DNA from: Pycnopodia helianthoides
Taxonomy: Eukaryota > Echinodermata > Asteroidea > Forcipulatida > Asteriidae
Assembly (NCBI GenBank): GCA_032158295.1
Contig: CM063259.1
Coordinates: 756,501-820,500 of the forward strand
DNA length: 64,000 bases
Direction: 5' to 3'
A program made the translations under genes and the position numbers. The notes below the pieces were generated by a model. That model had not been told where the DNA came from and ran no database searches. It was given only the letters and a program-made list of their open reading frames with translations. Below, in pieces: positions 1 through 11,700 of this stretch. Numbering within the stretch: the stretch's first letter is position 1; the number at the start of each line of letters is the position of its first letter.

Positions 1-519
1 AGAGTTCTATAATGCTTCTATTTACTGCTGTCCCCAATTCAAGGCTTTTTTACACACAAATGGCTGACCATGCAAAGGGTGAATAGCATTTGAGTTGACT
101 GCTAAATACAACATTACAATTTTGCGCATATTTGGGACATCTGTTTTGCAGAGACTGGGTTAATGCACATAATCTGTTATTTATGGATTAGTTGATATAT
201 TTGATGGATTTATTTATTAAACTTATTGAATATATCACTATTTATGCGAGTTGCTGCACATTGCTCCTAATAAATTGCTCCCCTAACCTTGCATAGGCCT
301 GGAATTCCATCTTGAAGAGGGCAAGGCCATTTTCATTTTGCAAAGAGCACTTCCATTGGAATATCTTAAAGTCTATGGGAAACTTTTGAAGGGGCACCAA
401 GGCCAAGACCAGGGGCAACAGAGGCCATGGCCGCCATGTAATTACAGGCCTGCTTGCACTCAATTGGTGTAAATAATCACAGTTTCAATCATAATTTGGT
501 CTCGCTTCTTTCTGTGCAG
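1..519. other. UXS1 intron, left part
   Basis: No exon recognised. Around 262-465 lies a dispersed repeat whose reverse complement recurs near 48455-48530 (shared stretches around 'gggcaaggccatttt' and 'cttccattggaa'). The rest is AT-rich intron ending in the acceptor at 518-519. Confidence 0.6.
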
Positions 520-3500
520 GTGGTCCAACCATTACAGGACAGAATCAAGGAATTGGAAAAACAGTAAGTTCAATTATTGTTTGATTGCTATTTTGTTATA
601 TACCCAGCCATCAGAACCCGAATCCAATTCGTTATGTTAGATCGCTAAGCTACAACTCGCTAATCCTATTCATAAAATTCCATTTTAAGCCATGCTCACT
701 GGACACAAGACTGGCTCCACTTGTTACCAGATCCCTGTTGGATTTTTAATAATTAGACTTGGCTTCTACATACATTCCTCAAAAGACTAAGTTCTTCTCA
801 GAATTCAAAGTTCCCTGACATACAGTACAAAATGCTTTTGAACGATGGAATGGGTGATTCTTGGTCAAATTACACCCAAGTGTCTGCCAGAGCTTTGGAG
901 CTAGAATTAGCGCAAACTTTGGTCATGCAGCTGATCTGCATGCGTCTGACACAATAACTTACCAATAAATAGAGGCCAATCCTTCCAATATCCGTACTAG
1001 TAATCCCCTGAGTTATACCACAATCATTATCGTTTAAAATTGATTCTTGAAAGATTAAAGATTTCGATGTATTTTTGTATATAATGGTAAATTTTTAGTG
1101 TGTAATTTTGTATAAACATGTTTTTAGACACGGAAAACCAAAATGCATTTCACTGTATAATATATTTTAAATGTGACAATAAAACAATAATAAAAATAAA
1201 ATATATTGCCTCCATTTTCTCTCTCGCTTTTTTCTAGAACCGTCAAAAAATACCCAGAAGTCAGATACCTACCTGAAAACAGCAGGAAACGGATTCTAGT
1301 AAGTATATTTAGAGGGATTCTATTCTTGATAATTTTGCCTATAAATCAACATTACGTTGACAAAAACAAACCAACTGATGACCTTACCTTTATTGCATCA
1401 GTTTATTACTGCCTGCGACCTTTTGATTAGTGATAGTGACCTGAATTTATGAACTCTCCTTGATAGATTATAGATCTATGTTATCAGAAATGATAAATAC
1501 AGACTTTGATTGCTATTATATGTGCACAGCCACAATCATGGGTACCCATTTTTTTCGTGTCCATGTTATGAACAACACTTTGAAAACTAGTGATGTAACA
1601 GTTATTTCAATGTTTTTTGCAAATTAATTAACCAGGGCTGTGTGAATGAAGAGTAGAAAGTACCTGAGTTTGACAGATACAAGATCTGCAAAGAGTTACT
1701 CAATATTTATGTGTTGTTTCATTTGATGTCTTTGTAACAAAAAGTGTACCCATGATTGTGGCTGTGCACATATACAAGTAGATTGTGTCTCTATGGCTCT
1801 TGGATGTATAAACGCTAATGTCTAAATTAAGAAAAGCAGAAAACACACTAACTTGATAGAGGTTTTAATTAGCAGCCAGATGAGGACATAACAGCACTGT
1901 GTAACGTCATGAACAAAAAACAAACTCAGTTCAATTGTTGACTTTGATTGCTTTGGTAGTGGCTGTGGCTTTTCTTGCTGTTGTCAACAGCTATAGCCGT
2001 AGCCAAAGTCGCTTGACTTGAACAAGGCCTTGGTAGTAACACATCAGCGGCTGCCCCCTTCATTTGACCTTTCCATGTGACCTTGACATTGTTTGACCTG
2101 AATGGCAACAGCTAGCTTTTAGGGAACGTCTTAAACTTTGGGCACTTTCTAGGCTAGGTTGGAAACATTTGCCCGCAGCGGCTAACCATTAGACCGCCAG
2201 AACTTTTCGTTAGACTATCAATATGCTGAAGTACAATATCAATCCTACACCAGCACGGGCTGGAATACTTATCATCCGATCCAATTAGGACGTTCCAACT
2301 TTTCAGACACGCCCTTGCACCTGCTGGAGCTCAATTTCTTACAAAGTAATATTAAGCTGATGTTAAGATGTGAGTCAATCTTAAATGTGCCAATATTGAC
2401 ACACATTGAAAAAAAAAATCACTATTCCGAGACCAGCATGAACATCCCAAAGGACAAAGAAGGTATGTGTTAATGTCTTGCTGAAGTACAGAAGTACCAC
2501 TGAGGACAGAAGTACCATGACAGGGATTCGAACCCACACTCTGACAACACCTGAACTTGAGTCTAATGTCTTAGTGTCTTACTTTTGTAAACAGATGATG
2601 TCATAAGTAAACACTGTCAATACATTCTTCTTTCAGGTTACTGGAGGAGCTGGGTTTGTAGGCTCCCACCTGACAGACAGCTTGATGATGCAAGGTCACG
2701 AGGTCACCGTGGTGGATAATTTCTTCACCGGGCGCAAGCGCAACATCGAGCACTGGGTGGGACATCCAAACTTTGAGCTCATCAACCACGATGTTGTTGA
2801 ACCACTCCTTATAGAAGGTACTATAATTAAATACGCTAAGTGATTCCTAGTTCTCCACACAAACTGCCTACAGGTACCTCAGGCAGGGTTCGAACCCATG
2901 ATCAATGCCCAATTTTGTAGAGCTCCTTAAGCAAAAATCATTGTTCAACAGCTTTCTGCTAAGCAAAAATGAGCAGGATACCAGTCACAGATGGTATTTA
3001 CATGTGACGTAGTATTTTGGCTGGTAACCTTATTCTTGTAGGCATAATTTTGTTGGGCTTGGCTGCTTTTTGTTGTTAAGCACCTCTTTGAAATAGGGCC
3101 TAGCATAGAGATGCCTATGCTCATAAAGATGCTGAGCGCAAAAACAATTTTGATCACTAGAATAAGGTAACCAGCCAAAATGATATATAACATGCATCGT
3201 CTTTGACTGGTTTCCTGCTTTGTTTTGCTAAGCAAAAAAATTGTTACAGCAAAATTGTCTGCTTAGCCCAAGCCCCATGTTCAAGAAGCTAGTAAGCACA
3301 ACAATTTGCATAGAACAGTAAAACAAAAACATATAACAGGGCTCGATTTCACAAAGCACTAAGAGCATATAGATTCATCTTAAGATGAGTTGTTACTATC
3401 ACCATAGTGATTTGTATTGTGCCATCACACTTTGCTCAGCAAGTAAGATGAGATCGATCTTGGCTCTTTATGAAATCGGACCCTGAACATGAAGCCGCAT

Positions 3501-6500
3501 GAGATCAAATCATAAAAGCATGTTGTCCATTTCATTTCAGTGGATCAGATCTATCACCTGGCCTGCCCAGCGTCCCCTCCCCACTACATGTACAACCCAA
3601 TCAAGACGATCAAGACCAGCTCCCTTGGAATGCTGAACATGTTGGGTCTAGCCAAGAGAACGAGGGCCAGGATTCTACAGGCTTCTACCTCGGAGGTCTA
3701 CGGAGGTAAGTGCATGCCCTGGATTCAGAATGTTTATACTAAGCTAACCCAAAAGATACCCGTTTTACCCTTTACAGATTCTAAAGGGCACCCATGAATG
3801 TAACCTTACTTGCCCTAAGTTTACCCAATGGGTACCCATTTATCGTTTACAACTCATAAAGGGCATTCATAAGTGTAACCTTACTTGCCCTGAGTTTACC
3901 CTCTGGGTACCCACTTTACCCTTTACAGATCCTAAAGGGCACCCATGAATGTAACCTTACTTGCTCTGAGTTTACCCAATGGGTACCCATTTCACCCTTT
4001 ACAGATCTAAAGGGAATTCATGAATGTAACCCTACTTAATACCCAAAGTTTACCCAATGGGTACCCATTTCACCCCCTTCAGATCCTAAAGGGCACCCAT
4101 GAATGTAACCTTACTTATCCTGAGTTTACCCAATGGGTACCCATTTTACCCTTTACAGATCCCCAAGAGCACCCACAGACTGAAGAGTACTGGGGCCATG
4201 TGAACCCAATTGGACCAAGAGCATGCTATGACGAGGGGAAAAGAGTAGCCGAGACCATGTGTTACGCCTACGCCAAGCAGGTCAGTCTTAAAACAAGTTT
4301 ATTGTTGAGTTTCTTGCCCATGTGTTCAACTTGATAATGGCTAGAGTGTTGTTTCAAGATGAAATGAGTGTAACCGACTCTCGCATGCATACCCACCCCT
4401 CAGCAGCACCCTTTCCTACCGGCCCTAAATCCATCAAAATTTAAGGGCAGTTTTTAGCTTAATTTTCATGGATTTGGTATGCGTAAGCAAACAGGAGATA
4501 CACTGAGACTTCACCGGAAGCGAAGCGTACATGTAGCAGCTTTGCAAAAAGAGAGTCAAACCATTTTTAAACCTGAGCTAAAGGGGATTCATTCCCAACA
4601 TTTCCAAGACGAAATGAGTGTAACCGCGGTTTGTTTTTTATGAAACTCTTCAGGACAAAGTGGAAGTGCGCGTCGCCAGAATCTTCAATACCTTTGGACC
4701 ACGCATGCACATGAACGACGGCCGGGTGGTCAGTAACTTCATTCTGCAGGCTCTGCAGAATGAACCCATCTCGGTGTACGGCTCGGGGAAACAGTCACGA
4801 TCATTCCAATATGTCAGGTAGGAATTTCACAGTGTCAAAGATCCGCACCAGGCCCAACCTTTGGTGGTGTCAGAGTTTAAGTCCCTTGGCACTTAAGTAT
4901 AGACCTTTCTTTTGTTGATCAACAAACCGCGCTGGTTGGCATGGAGGGCCAAATGTTAGCAAAAACATTAAATCGCGGGTACAACCCAAGCTCAACTTAA
5001 AACTCCTTTTCTATTTGCAGTGATCTTGTGAGTGGTCTCATAAAATTGATGAACTCTGACGAATCCTCTCCTGTCAATTTGGTAGGTATCGTTTTTCTAA
5101 AATTTGTATCACCTCATCATTGATCCAATAGTGTCTGAGGCTAACATTTCTCTAAAGAAAAGGAAGGTCTCTTTTTTTTTTACTGTGGGCTCCGTTTAAC
5201 CCTTCAGGAAATTTGGAAACGGATTTCACCGTTCGTTTATGGGTAAACGGTTAACCAATTAAATGTCTCAACCCTTGTGGTGGGCACAATGATGGATTCG
5301 ACACATCTCCTATCCCATCATCAGTGTCTTGAGTTCATCAGCAGTCTTGTCTATCAGGGTGTTGACCGTAGCTTTAGAATGACCCCCAACAGTTCATCCT
5401 CCCATGAGTTGGTTCCCGGATGACTTGGCTGGGGGGCAACTCTAGATGTTGCAGGCAGTCCTGTGGAAGGCTGCAGATATCTTCCTGCTATCTTCTGGGT
5501 TATTCTTGCTCGTTTATACATCTTGTTTTAATTCACTTTGTTGCTCTTTTTGAATGCAGGGAAATCCAGAGGAACACACCATCATGGAATTTGCGGAGAT
5601 TATCAGGACCAAAATTGGTAAGTGTGCTGGTACTTTCAGACCAAGTCTCATTAACTGCTATTGAACCCTTGCACAATGTGCAGCACACTAATACAGGAGT
5701 CTTACCTCTCCACCATTTTGGAAGACAAAATGTACTCAAAGGAATTGACTCCCAAAATAGTTGAAATGGTGGATGCCCAGAATATGCGTTTTTTGGGTGA
5801 ACAAATAAAAATTGAGTAGAACAGGATTTAAACCTAAGACTTGATCCAAAGGTTGGTTCTCTACCAACCTAGCTATCTAGTTCTCTTTTCTACTGTCTCC
5901 CTAATTTGTTGATGTCTTTGTTCGGGGTGTCCCTTGTGTTAAAGGAACATTACAGAATTGGTAAGAAAAGAACTTGTAAAATGTACTTTTTGATCACAGA
6001 TTTACATAAAACTTACACGGTTTAATGATGATGATAGTAGAAAACATCCCTTGAAATATTTCTGTCTGAAATGCCATATTTGATGAGAAATGAATAAACT
6101 AATTTTCTGATTGGAGTTTATCGCTCAGTGAGCGTTTTGTTCATTTGTTGATTCTATATGATTTCATGCAAATGTGTAATCGTTTTTTCACTATTTTCTC
6201 GTGACCCAGATGGCCGATCGATCTCAAACTTCTACAGGTTTATGTCAGTTTATGTATATGGTGGATTACATAAAGTGATTACACTGCCAGCAACTGTTTT
6301 GTTAGCAAAAACCAATTCTGTAATGTTCCTTTAAATTACCTCCTTTTTATGATAAACTTCTTTTTTTTCTTTCAGGTGGTGACAGTAGTATAAAAAATGT
6401 AGCCGCTGCGGAAGACGACCCACAGCGGAGGAAACCAGATATTAGCAAAGCTAAAAGAGTACTAGCCTGGGAACCAGTGGTGAGTGTCAATCAAATATCA

Positions 6501-7141
6501 ATCTCAACCATTAACCCTCCTACTCTTGGTCCCATTTTCCAGTGGATCAATGATTTTTAAATCATTCAACTACATGGGTTTTGTGTGGTTGGGCACAACT
6601 GTGCATAGAACTAACTGTGTACATGAGTGTAATGTGTACAAATGTATGGATTCACCACATGACATTGTATTGCAGGCGGGCATAGTTTGTCTATTATTCA
6701 AAACCGCAGTGGATGATATTGAATATTTAATGGCTGCACAGTAGGAGGGTTGACTGTGTAATCTGTAGGTGCATTCATCACATGATATCACTTTTGCAGG
6801 CTGTCATAGTCGGTCAAAACCACAGTGGATGATATTGAATGATCAAACAGTAGGAGGGTTAACTGTGTACTGTGTAGATACATTCACTGCAATATATCAC
6901 AGGCTGGTGTAGTTTATATACATTATTATTTCAAATTGATTATTTTTTGAGTAGCAACTGATTCATTCTGTGTAGCATTTTGCTAAACCATGCAAGGGAG
7001 CTCATTCTCTGATTACATTCCATCATAATCTGGTTGTAGGTGCCGCTGGATGAAGGACTGAAGAAGACGATAGACTACTTCCGAGCTGAGCTTGAGCATG
7101 CCGAAAGAATGAAGGAGGTCTCCTCAAAACTAGATGTCTAA
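520..7141 (+). CDS. UXS1: UDP-glucuronate decarboxylase (UDP-xylose synthase), 3' ten coding exons
   Basis: Converts UDP-glucuronate to UDP-xylose, the donor that starts glycosaminoglycan chains; the animal enzyme is Golgi/ER-anchored. Exons read at 520-563, 1238-1298, 2637-2817, 3541-3705, 4159-4280, 4654-4817, 5021-5081, 5560-5617, 6376-6479 and 7040-7141 (TAA). All junctions are GT-AG and all phases agree, giving about 353 residues. Seen: a short coiled-coil-like stretch ([15 protein letters not shown]) in the first exon, the NAD-binding glycine motif [10 protein letters not shown], the ASTSEVYG strand, the catalytic Y-x3-K in [11 protein letters not shown], and the conserved [16 protein letters not shown] and [12 protein letters not shown] blocks. 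The human protein is about 420 residues, so the start codon and transmembrane anchor lie left of the window. No frame breaks. The intron before 4159 is a tandem array carrying decoy acceptors. Identification is near certain; exon ends are by eye. Confidence 0.95.
1517..1774. mobile_element. Inverted-repeat element (MITE-like) in a UXS1 intron
   Basis: A perfect 29-bp inverted repeat pairs 1517-1545 with 1746-1774 (core 'gcacagccacaatcatgggt'). The 258-bp unit has no coding capacity. The superfamily was not determined and no clear target duplication was seen. Confidence 0.7.
2440..2575 (-). repeat. tRNA-derived SINE fragment
   Basis: Contains the minus-strand form of a polymerase III B box ('ggattcgaaccc') followed by 'acactctga', the same head sequence as the minus-strand SINEs near 29.4, 60.9 and 61.8 kb. 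Ends are approximate. Confidence 0.45.
2906..3101. mobile_element. MITE-like element, CCCAATTT-ended family
   Basis: Starts with 'gcccaattttgtagagct' and ends with the inverted match 'ctctttgaaatagggcc'. The interior ('gctaagcaaaaatgagcag', 'ggctggtaaccttattct') is shared with copies at 26197, 40626 and, partly, 40952. An inverted-repeat family repeated through the window. Confidence 0.65.
3339..3483. repeat. Dispersed inverted repeat; unoccupied TTAA site at 3380-3383
   Basis: Begins 'gggctcgatttcacaaagca' and ends 'tatgaaatcggaccc'; related copies lie at 47453-47584 and 59816-60313. The centre reads 'gattcatcttaagatgag'. In the 59.8-kb copy this same TTAA is interrupted by a 390-bp element, so the present copy shows the pre-insertion state. 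Confidence 0.75.
3745..4158 (+). repeat. 76-78 bp tandem array carrying copies of the UXS1 splice acceptor
   Basis: Five diverged units sit between the donor at 3706 and the exon at 4159. Units contain 'accctttacag' (splice acceptor) followed by a close copy of the first 17 bases of the exon. Acceptor-like AGs end at 3777, 3928, 4004 and 4082; the second unit has lost its AG. The steps are 151, 76, 78 and 76 bp and end on the true acceptor at 4157-4158. Read in the incoming phase, every decoy meets a stop codon within about 35 bases. Confidence 0.85.
5939..6334 (+). mobile_element. TTAA-flanked MITE, AGGAACATTACAG family, copy 1
   Basis: Begins TTAA then 'aggaacattacagaattgg' and ends 'ccaattctgtaatgttcct' then TTAA. 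The interior includes 'cgtgacccagatggccgatc' and 'cagtgagcg'. Further copies at 18945, 34977 and 59848. It lies in the UXS1 intron before exon 6376. Confidence 0.85.
6500..6905 (+). repeat. About 110-bp tandem/dispersed repeat ('agtaggagggttgactgtg')
   Basis: About three diverged units within the UXS1 intron, each with 'attcaccacatgatatca', 'ttgcaggctg', 'gtggatgatattgaat' and 'cagtaggagggtt'. Successive 'gtaggagggtt' sites are about 108 bp apart. The same unit recurs near 7255-7440, 30840-31180, 35960-36030, 46390-46745 and 47270-47450. Confidence 0.7.
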
Positions 7142-7921
7142 TATTTGAGGTGCTTTTTTTATTTATGTATTTTGTTATTGTTTTTTTTTTTCTTCACATT
7201 TTGCTCACTCTATGCATTTTGTATTCAGGGTTCTGAATGTATTCGTTTCTGGTCTTTGGCCCCAAAACTGTTGTATTGCAGGCTGGCATAGTTTATCTAA
7301 CATTCAAAACCACACTGGATGGTATTGAATGGTCAGACAGTAGGAGGGTTGACTATGCACTGTGTAAATACATTCACCACATGATAACATATTGCAGCAA
7401 AACCTCAGCGAATAATAGTAAATGGTCAGACAGTATTATCGTAAAAAAAAAATGGTCTGTTATTTTTTGTTCCTTTTGGGAATCCTTACAGAAAAACTAG
7501 CTCTGTGCATTTTCTAATAATTATTGGTTTTTGGAGGTTATCTTTGGAGCCAGATTATGGGAAGTGGGTCTGTCTTACAATGGTTTTTACGAACAGGATA
7601 GGTTCGTAAGTTCAAGCATGGAGGAGTACAATTTCCTGATGAGGCTTGGAGAGATAAAGGTGCTATACCGTCGTCGTTTGAGCGCAATAGTGAGAATAAT
7701 TTTACAAATGAAGTAAATGAAATTGTGAGAGCAGTAAGGCACTTATTTCTTTCAGCTGTTAAGCAAAAAAACAATCTTCTTAGAACTGAGAAATCACGCA
7801 GGTTACCAGCTAAATTACAATGTAGTGTACATTGGTTGTCACTGGTTCCCTGCTGCTTGTTTGCTTTTATAGCTGAAACAAATAGCTAATCATCATTTTT
7901 GCCTGACAGCAATTGGAAATA

Positions 7922-7937
7922 GCGCCCTCTGCTGGTG
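7922..7937 (-). promoter_or_regulatory. CTCF-like motif
   Basis: The minus strand reads CACCAGCAGAGGGCGC, an excellent match to the bilaterian CTCF core consensus. It lies about 780 bp past the UXS1 stop in a gene-poor interval, a plausible boundary position. A single motif match may be chance; there is no binding evidence. Confidence 0.35.
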
Positions 7938-8431
7938 TGTTGTGTGCTCTGTGTGAGAGAAAGGTGTGCCTTGGATATTTGGTTATGGTTAGGGATATTT
8001 TTTCAGTACAGCCAGAAACTTGTTTTGCCAAATATTATGTGCTTAAGGCCGTTTCTGAATTACTGACTGGCTGTTACTGTGGCTTGATCACCCTAGTAAC
8101 GGCTGTTGAAGTATGGGTTGCCCTTAGCAATAGCCACATTTGGACATGTCTTCTTAGTAAAACATGTATGTAGATTTATTATGGTATTTATAGTTAAAAG
8201 TGAGAAACCAAGGCCGTCAAAAAGTGCCTTGGGCCAAGTGCTAAGCAAATGTAAAACTTGCTCAGCAGAAACGAGTTACCAGCCAAAGTACAATGTAATG
8301 TCTAATGTTTTTGACTGGTTCTCTGCAAATTTTTGCTTAGCAGAAAACGTTTCTAAACACAATCATCTGCTTAAGAGCTTTATGAAGTTTGGCATTGGAC
8401 TAGACTAATGGGAAGTATGATTTCATTATTA

Positions 8432-8705
8432 TGTGGTGTGTCATGGCCGAGCAGTCTTGCGCACCATACTTGAGCTCTGGTGTTTCTGATCGGCAAAGTG
8501 TGGGTTCGAGTCCCGGTCAAGACACTTAACCATTATTGCTGCGTCCTTCGGATGGGACGTAAAGCTGTAGGTTCTGTCTGATGTGTAATGTGGGTATAGA
8601 ACCCAGTTACACTTTTTGCTCAGAGACTTAAGGGTTTAGCCCGGTGTTTCTGGCACAGTTGGCAGGGGCTTGTGCCCATCGCCTTAAACCCTTATAAGGT
8701 GTTAT
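8432..8705 (+). mobile_element. tRNA-derived SINE
   Basis: The head resembles a leucine/serine-type tRNA: A box TGGCCGAGCAGT at 8444-8455 and B box GGTTCGAGTCC at 8503-8513, spaced as in tRNA genes with a variable arm. A non-tRNA body follows ('tgctgcgtccttcggatggg'), so this is not a functional tRNA gene. Body-related sequence recurs in reverse at 29240-29470. Confidence 0.75.
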
Positions 8706-11700
8706 TTAAATAGGTCTCATAATTCTATAACTTGCACTTTATGTTGTAAATATTTGCTGCACTTCAGATTTGATGGCAATTCGTGGATGCATTAATGATT
8801 TGTATTAATCTAATCCAATACTAATTCAATGCAATAAAAAAAAATACAGGCAAACTCAAAGTTGTTCCATAAGATGTATCAGAGACGGCGCTGGGGTATT
8901 TACTTTCTTTGCCCCCTCCCCTACTCCCCCCACCCCCCCCCCCGCGAATTTCCACCTCAGTTTTTTCCCCGATGGTCGAAATTATATTTAACACCAAACC
9001 ATTGCACCATGCATAATGCAAGTATGTTCCCAGTACTCCCAGCTCGACTAATGCTTCTGTAAGTATGTCATTGTGGTAACCAATTTTTTTCAGCAGTACA
9101 ATATTGCATTAAAATGTAATGATTGCCCCCCTTAAATTTATGCCCCCCCCCCCATTTCTGGGCCGCCACTGAATATGACCACATGGAGTTAGTCGCTGCA
9201 ATAAAAGTATTACCGTTGCAACACAACGGTCCGCAAACTATGGGTCGATGGGTCGCCAACAATTTAAGTGGGTCGCTCAACTTTGTCAGAAGCACTCAAC
9301 TTTATCGTAAATAATCATTCCGCCAGCAAAAAAAAGATTGCCTCATGATCGATCTACCATCCAAAAACATGGTAACTCGTAAATAATTTACATGTGTATT
9401 GTTAAAAAAAACTGCTACATTTAATAGTGTAGACCTGACCACAGGATTAGCCTGTTTGTATGACATTGCCCTCTGCAGCATGGGGTCCAATCAGACAGCG
9501 ATCGGTGGGTGGGTCGTGCTGGTGACCCCCTTCATTCTCATCGAACAGCCGGCCTATTGCACTACTGATCCATTTATTTGTTCACCGTGGGACAAAAATT
9601 GACAAACTTTTGGCTGGAGAAGAAAGCAAATCTTTCTTTCAGTTACTTTTTGTTATGTTACAGAATCGTATTTTTCATGACTGTCATCAGAAAAGATTCT
9701 TATTTTATTGTCTTCGGCAAAGAGAATTTAACTTCAACGTGCATTAGGTTTATTTCCATGGTGCCAATTATGACATTTCAAAAACTTAAAATGAAAAGTT
9801 TGTAGTCTGTAAAAATTATTATAGTTTTACTATAACATTGTGTAACTTTTCAGTAATTACTTTTTTAATTTATTTTTTATTCTGATTTGAACTATTTTGG
9901 ACCAATTACGTAGGTGGTGATTTAATTACTGCAAAATTTGTTTCATTCTAAAGACATTGCTCTTACAGAGTGGGTATCAATCTTTCATATACTAATATAA
10001 ATATGGGTCAAATTAATTTGTCTGCATCTTTAAGATTTAAGGTATTATTATCACTCTTGGCTGGAATAAATAATGCAATTGGAAGGCAACGTTATATGAC
10101 GCCTTTAACAAAATTTACCTTGTGCCTTAGGGAAGTTTCCCTTGTGGTTAAAACGTAACAACGATTTCTGAGTCCTGTTAATTTGTAAGCTTTTAAATAC
10201 TAAAGAAGGGAACAATCATCATAATTAAAATATTAAGTTTTGACTTATTGTTGTAAATAGTTTTTTCATGGGTTAGATTTTGTTTTATGACTTCTTTATT
10301 CTAAACCAATGCTTTTTCCAAAAAGACAACCTGTCTGTCTCAAACTGCAAACGACTTTTTAGGTTTTGTGTAAACAAAATGAAACCCAACTCGTTTCATG
10401 ACTAGAACTGACCTCTCGTCACATGGCATGATCAGTGTTATAGAAATGGAGATATCTGCTGTGTGGGGGTTGCGGGTTCGAATCCTAGCCGAGTATCTTG
10501 AGATTTTTTACAAAGTTTGCGTCTGTGGTGACGGGAGGGGGGTGGGGTAATATTTTGTGCTGAACCTTTACGATTGCTACATGCTTTGATAGCCAGCTGG
10601 GCAAGATGCTGTTTCCAACCACCATTTTTGTATTATTATTTTGTTTTCTTATTATTATCCTCCTTCCCCCCCCCCCCATTACCCCCCTTTCCCCCTCCCT
10701 CGTTATGACTCTAACCAATATCTTATCTTCTTGGTCATAAAGAGTGGGATTCCAGTATCTTTACCAGCCGGCTTTGTCTCAGGAATCGGTCAGAATGAGT
10801 CTTTGCTCGGATCGTGTTTATGTTCCGATTTGTTCAGATCTTACCTAAGGTCTGCGAACAATATCGGTCTAACTGTGTCTGTATATATTGGCTGTTTTGT
10901 ATGTAAAAAAATTCGGATCACAGTACTGCTGTTCCTACACACAGTGTCTACTATTGCTAGATTTTCTTTAATATTAATTTGCTTGTTTAAAAGATTATTT
11001 TTATATGAGTATTAGCGCATTGGTTTTTGGGGGGAGAAGAGGTTTCAAATTTAGTTTGTTCCTCTGGTTTTAAGTGTGCAAAACATCGGTAAGATTCAAC
11101 ATGTAAACGCTTACAAATTTGCCCATAATTTGCAATAATGTTCGTGGTGGAAAAAACTTCCCTTAAAATATTTTCGCTTGAAATGCTAGTAGCCTCTTTG
11201 AGGTATGGTGGACACGGGGTGCACCTGGGTGTCTACAGACAAATTTACCCAAACCCAAGTGCAATTATAATGTGTCCACCATAATATCTCAAAATGGCTT
11301 TTGAGTTATGAATAATACATTTAGCTTGGATCTCGCGAGTCTAAAAGCTGGCGTTTAAAAACACCAAAAACATCGGCAATGTTTTTCCCCCCACAATGTT
11401 CTCGTGATTCTGATGACTGAGTGAGCTAATCTTTTCACAGGTTCGTTATTCTTTATGTTGGGTCGCAGAAAAGTGCGGAATACTGGTCTTTGACAATTAC
11501 CAATGTTGACTGTGCAGTAGGGAACCAATAAAATCAAATGGTGCACCAAAACAGAAGCTTTCCTTTGTTTTTAGTGTTTAGAAAACATATTAAAATTATT
11601 TGTATGTATTTAAAGAAAAAGGAAAAACACTATTTCATATCTTAGCACCCTTTCTACAATTTCAGTTTAGGCAAAACATTGTAATTGATGAAATGTCGTT

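Noticed and set aside
8444..8520. A possible tRNA gene with good A and B boxes
   Set aside because: The predicted acceptor stem does not close and a SINE body follows; related heads recur elsewhere with bodies.
10641..11015. A 124-codon + strand frame
   Set aside because: Starts in a C-rich low-complexity tract, resembles no protein I know, and lacks splice or promoter context.
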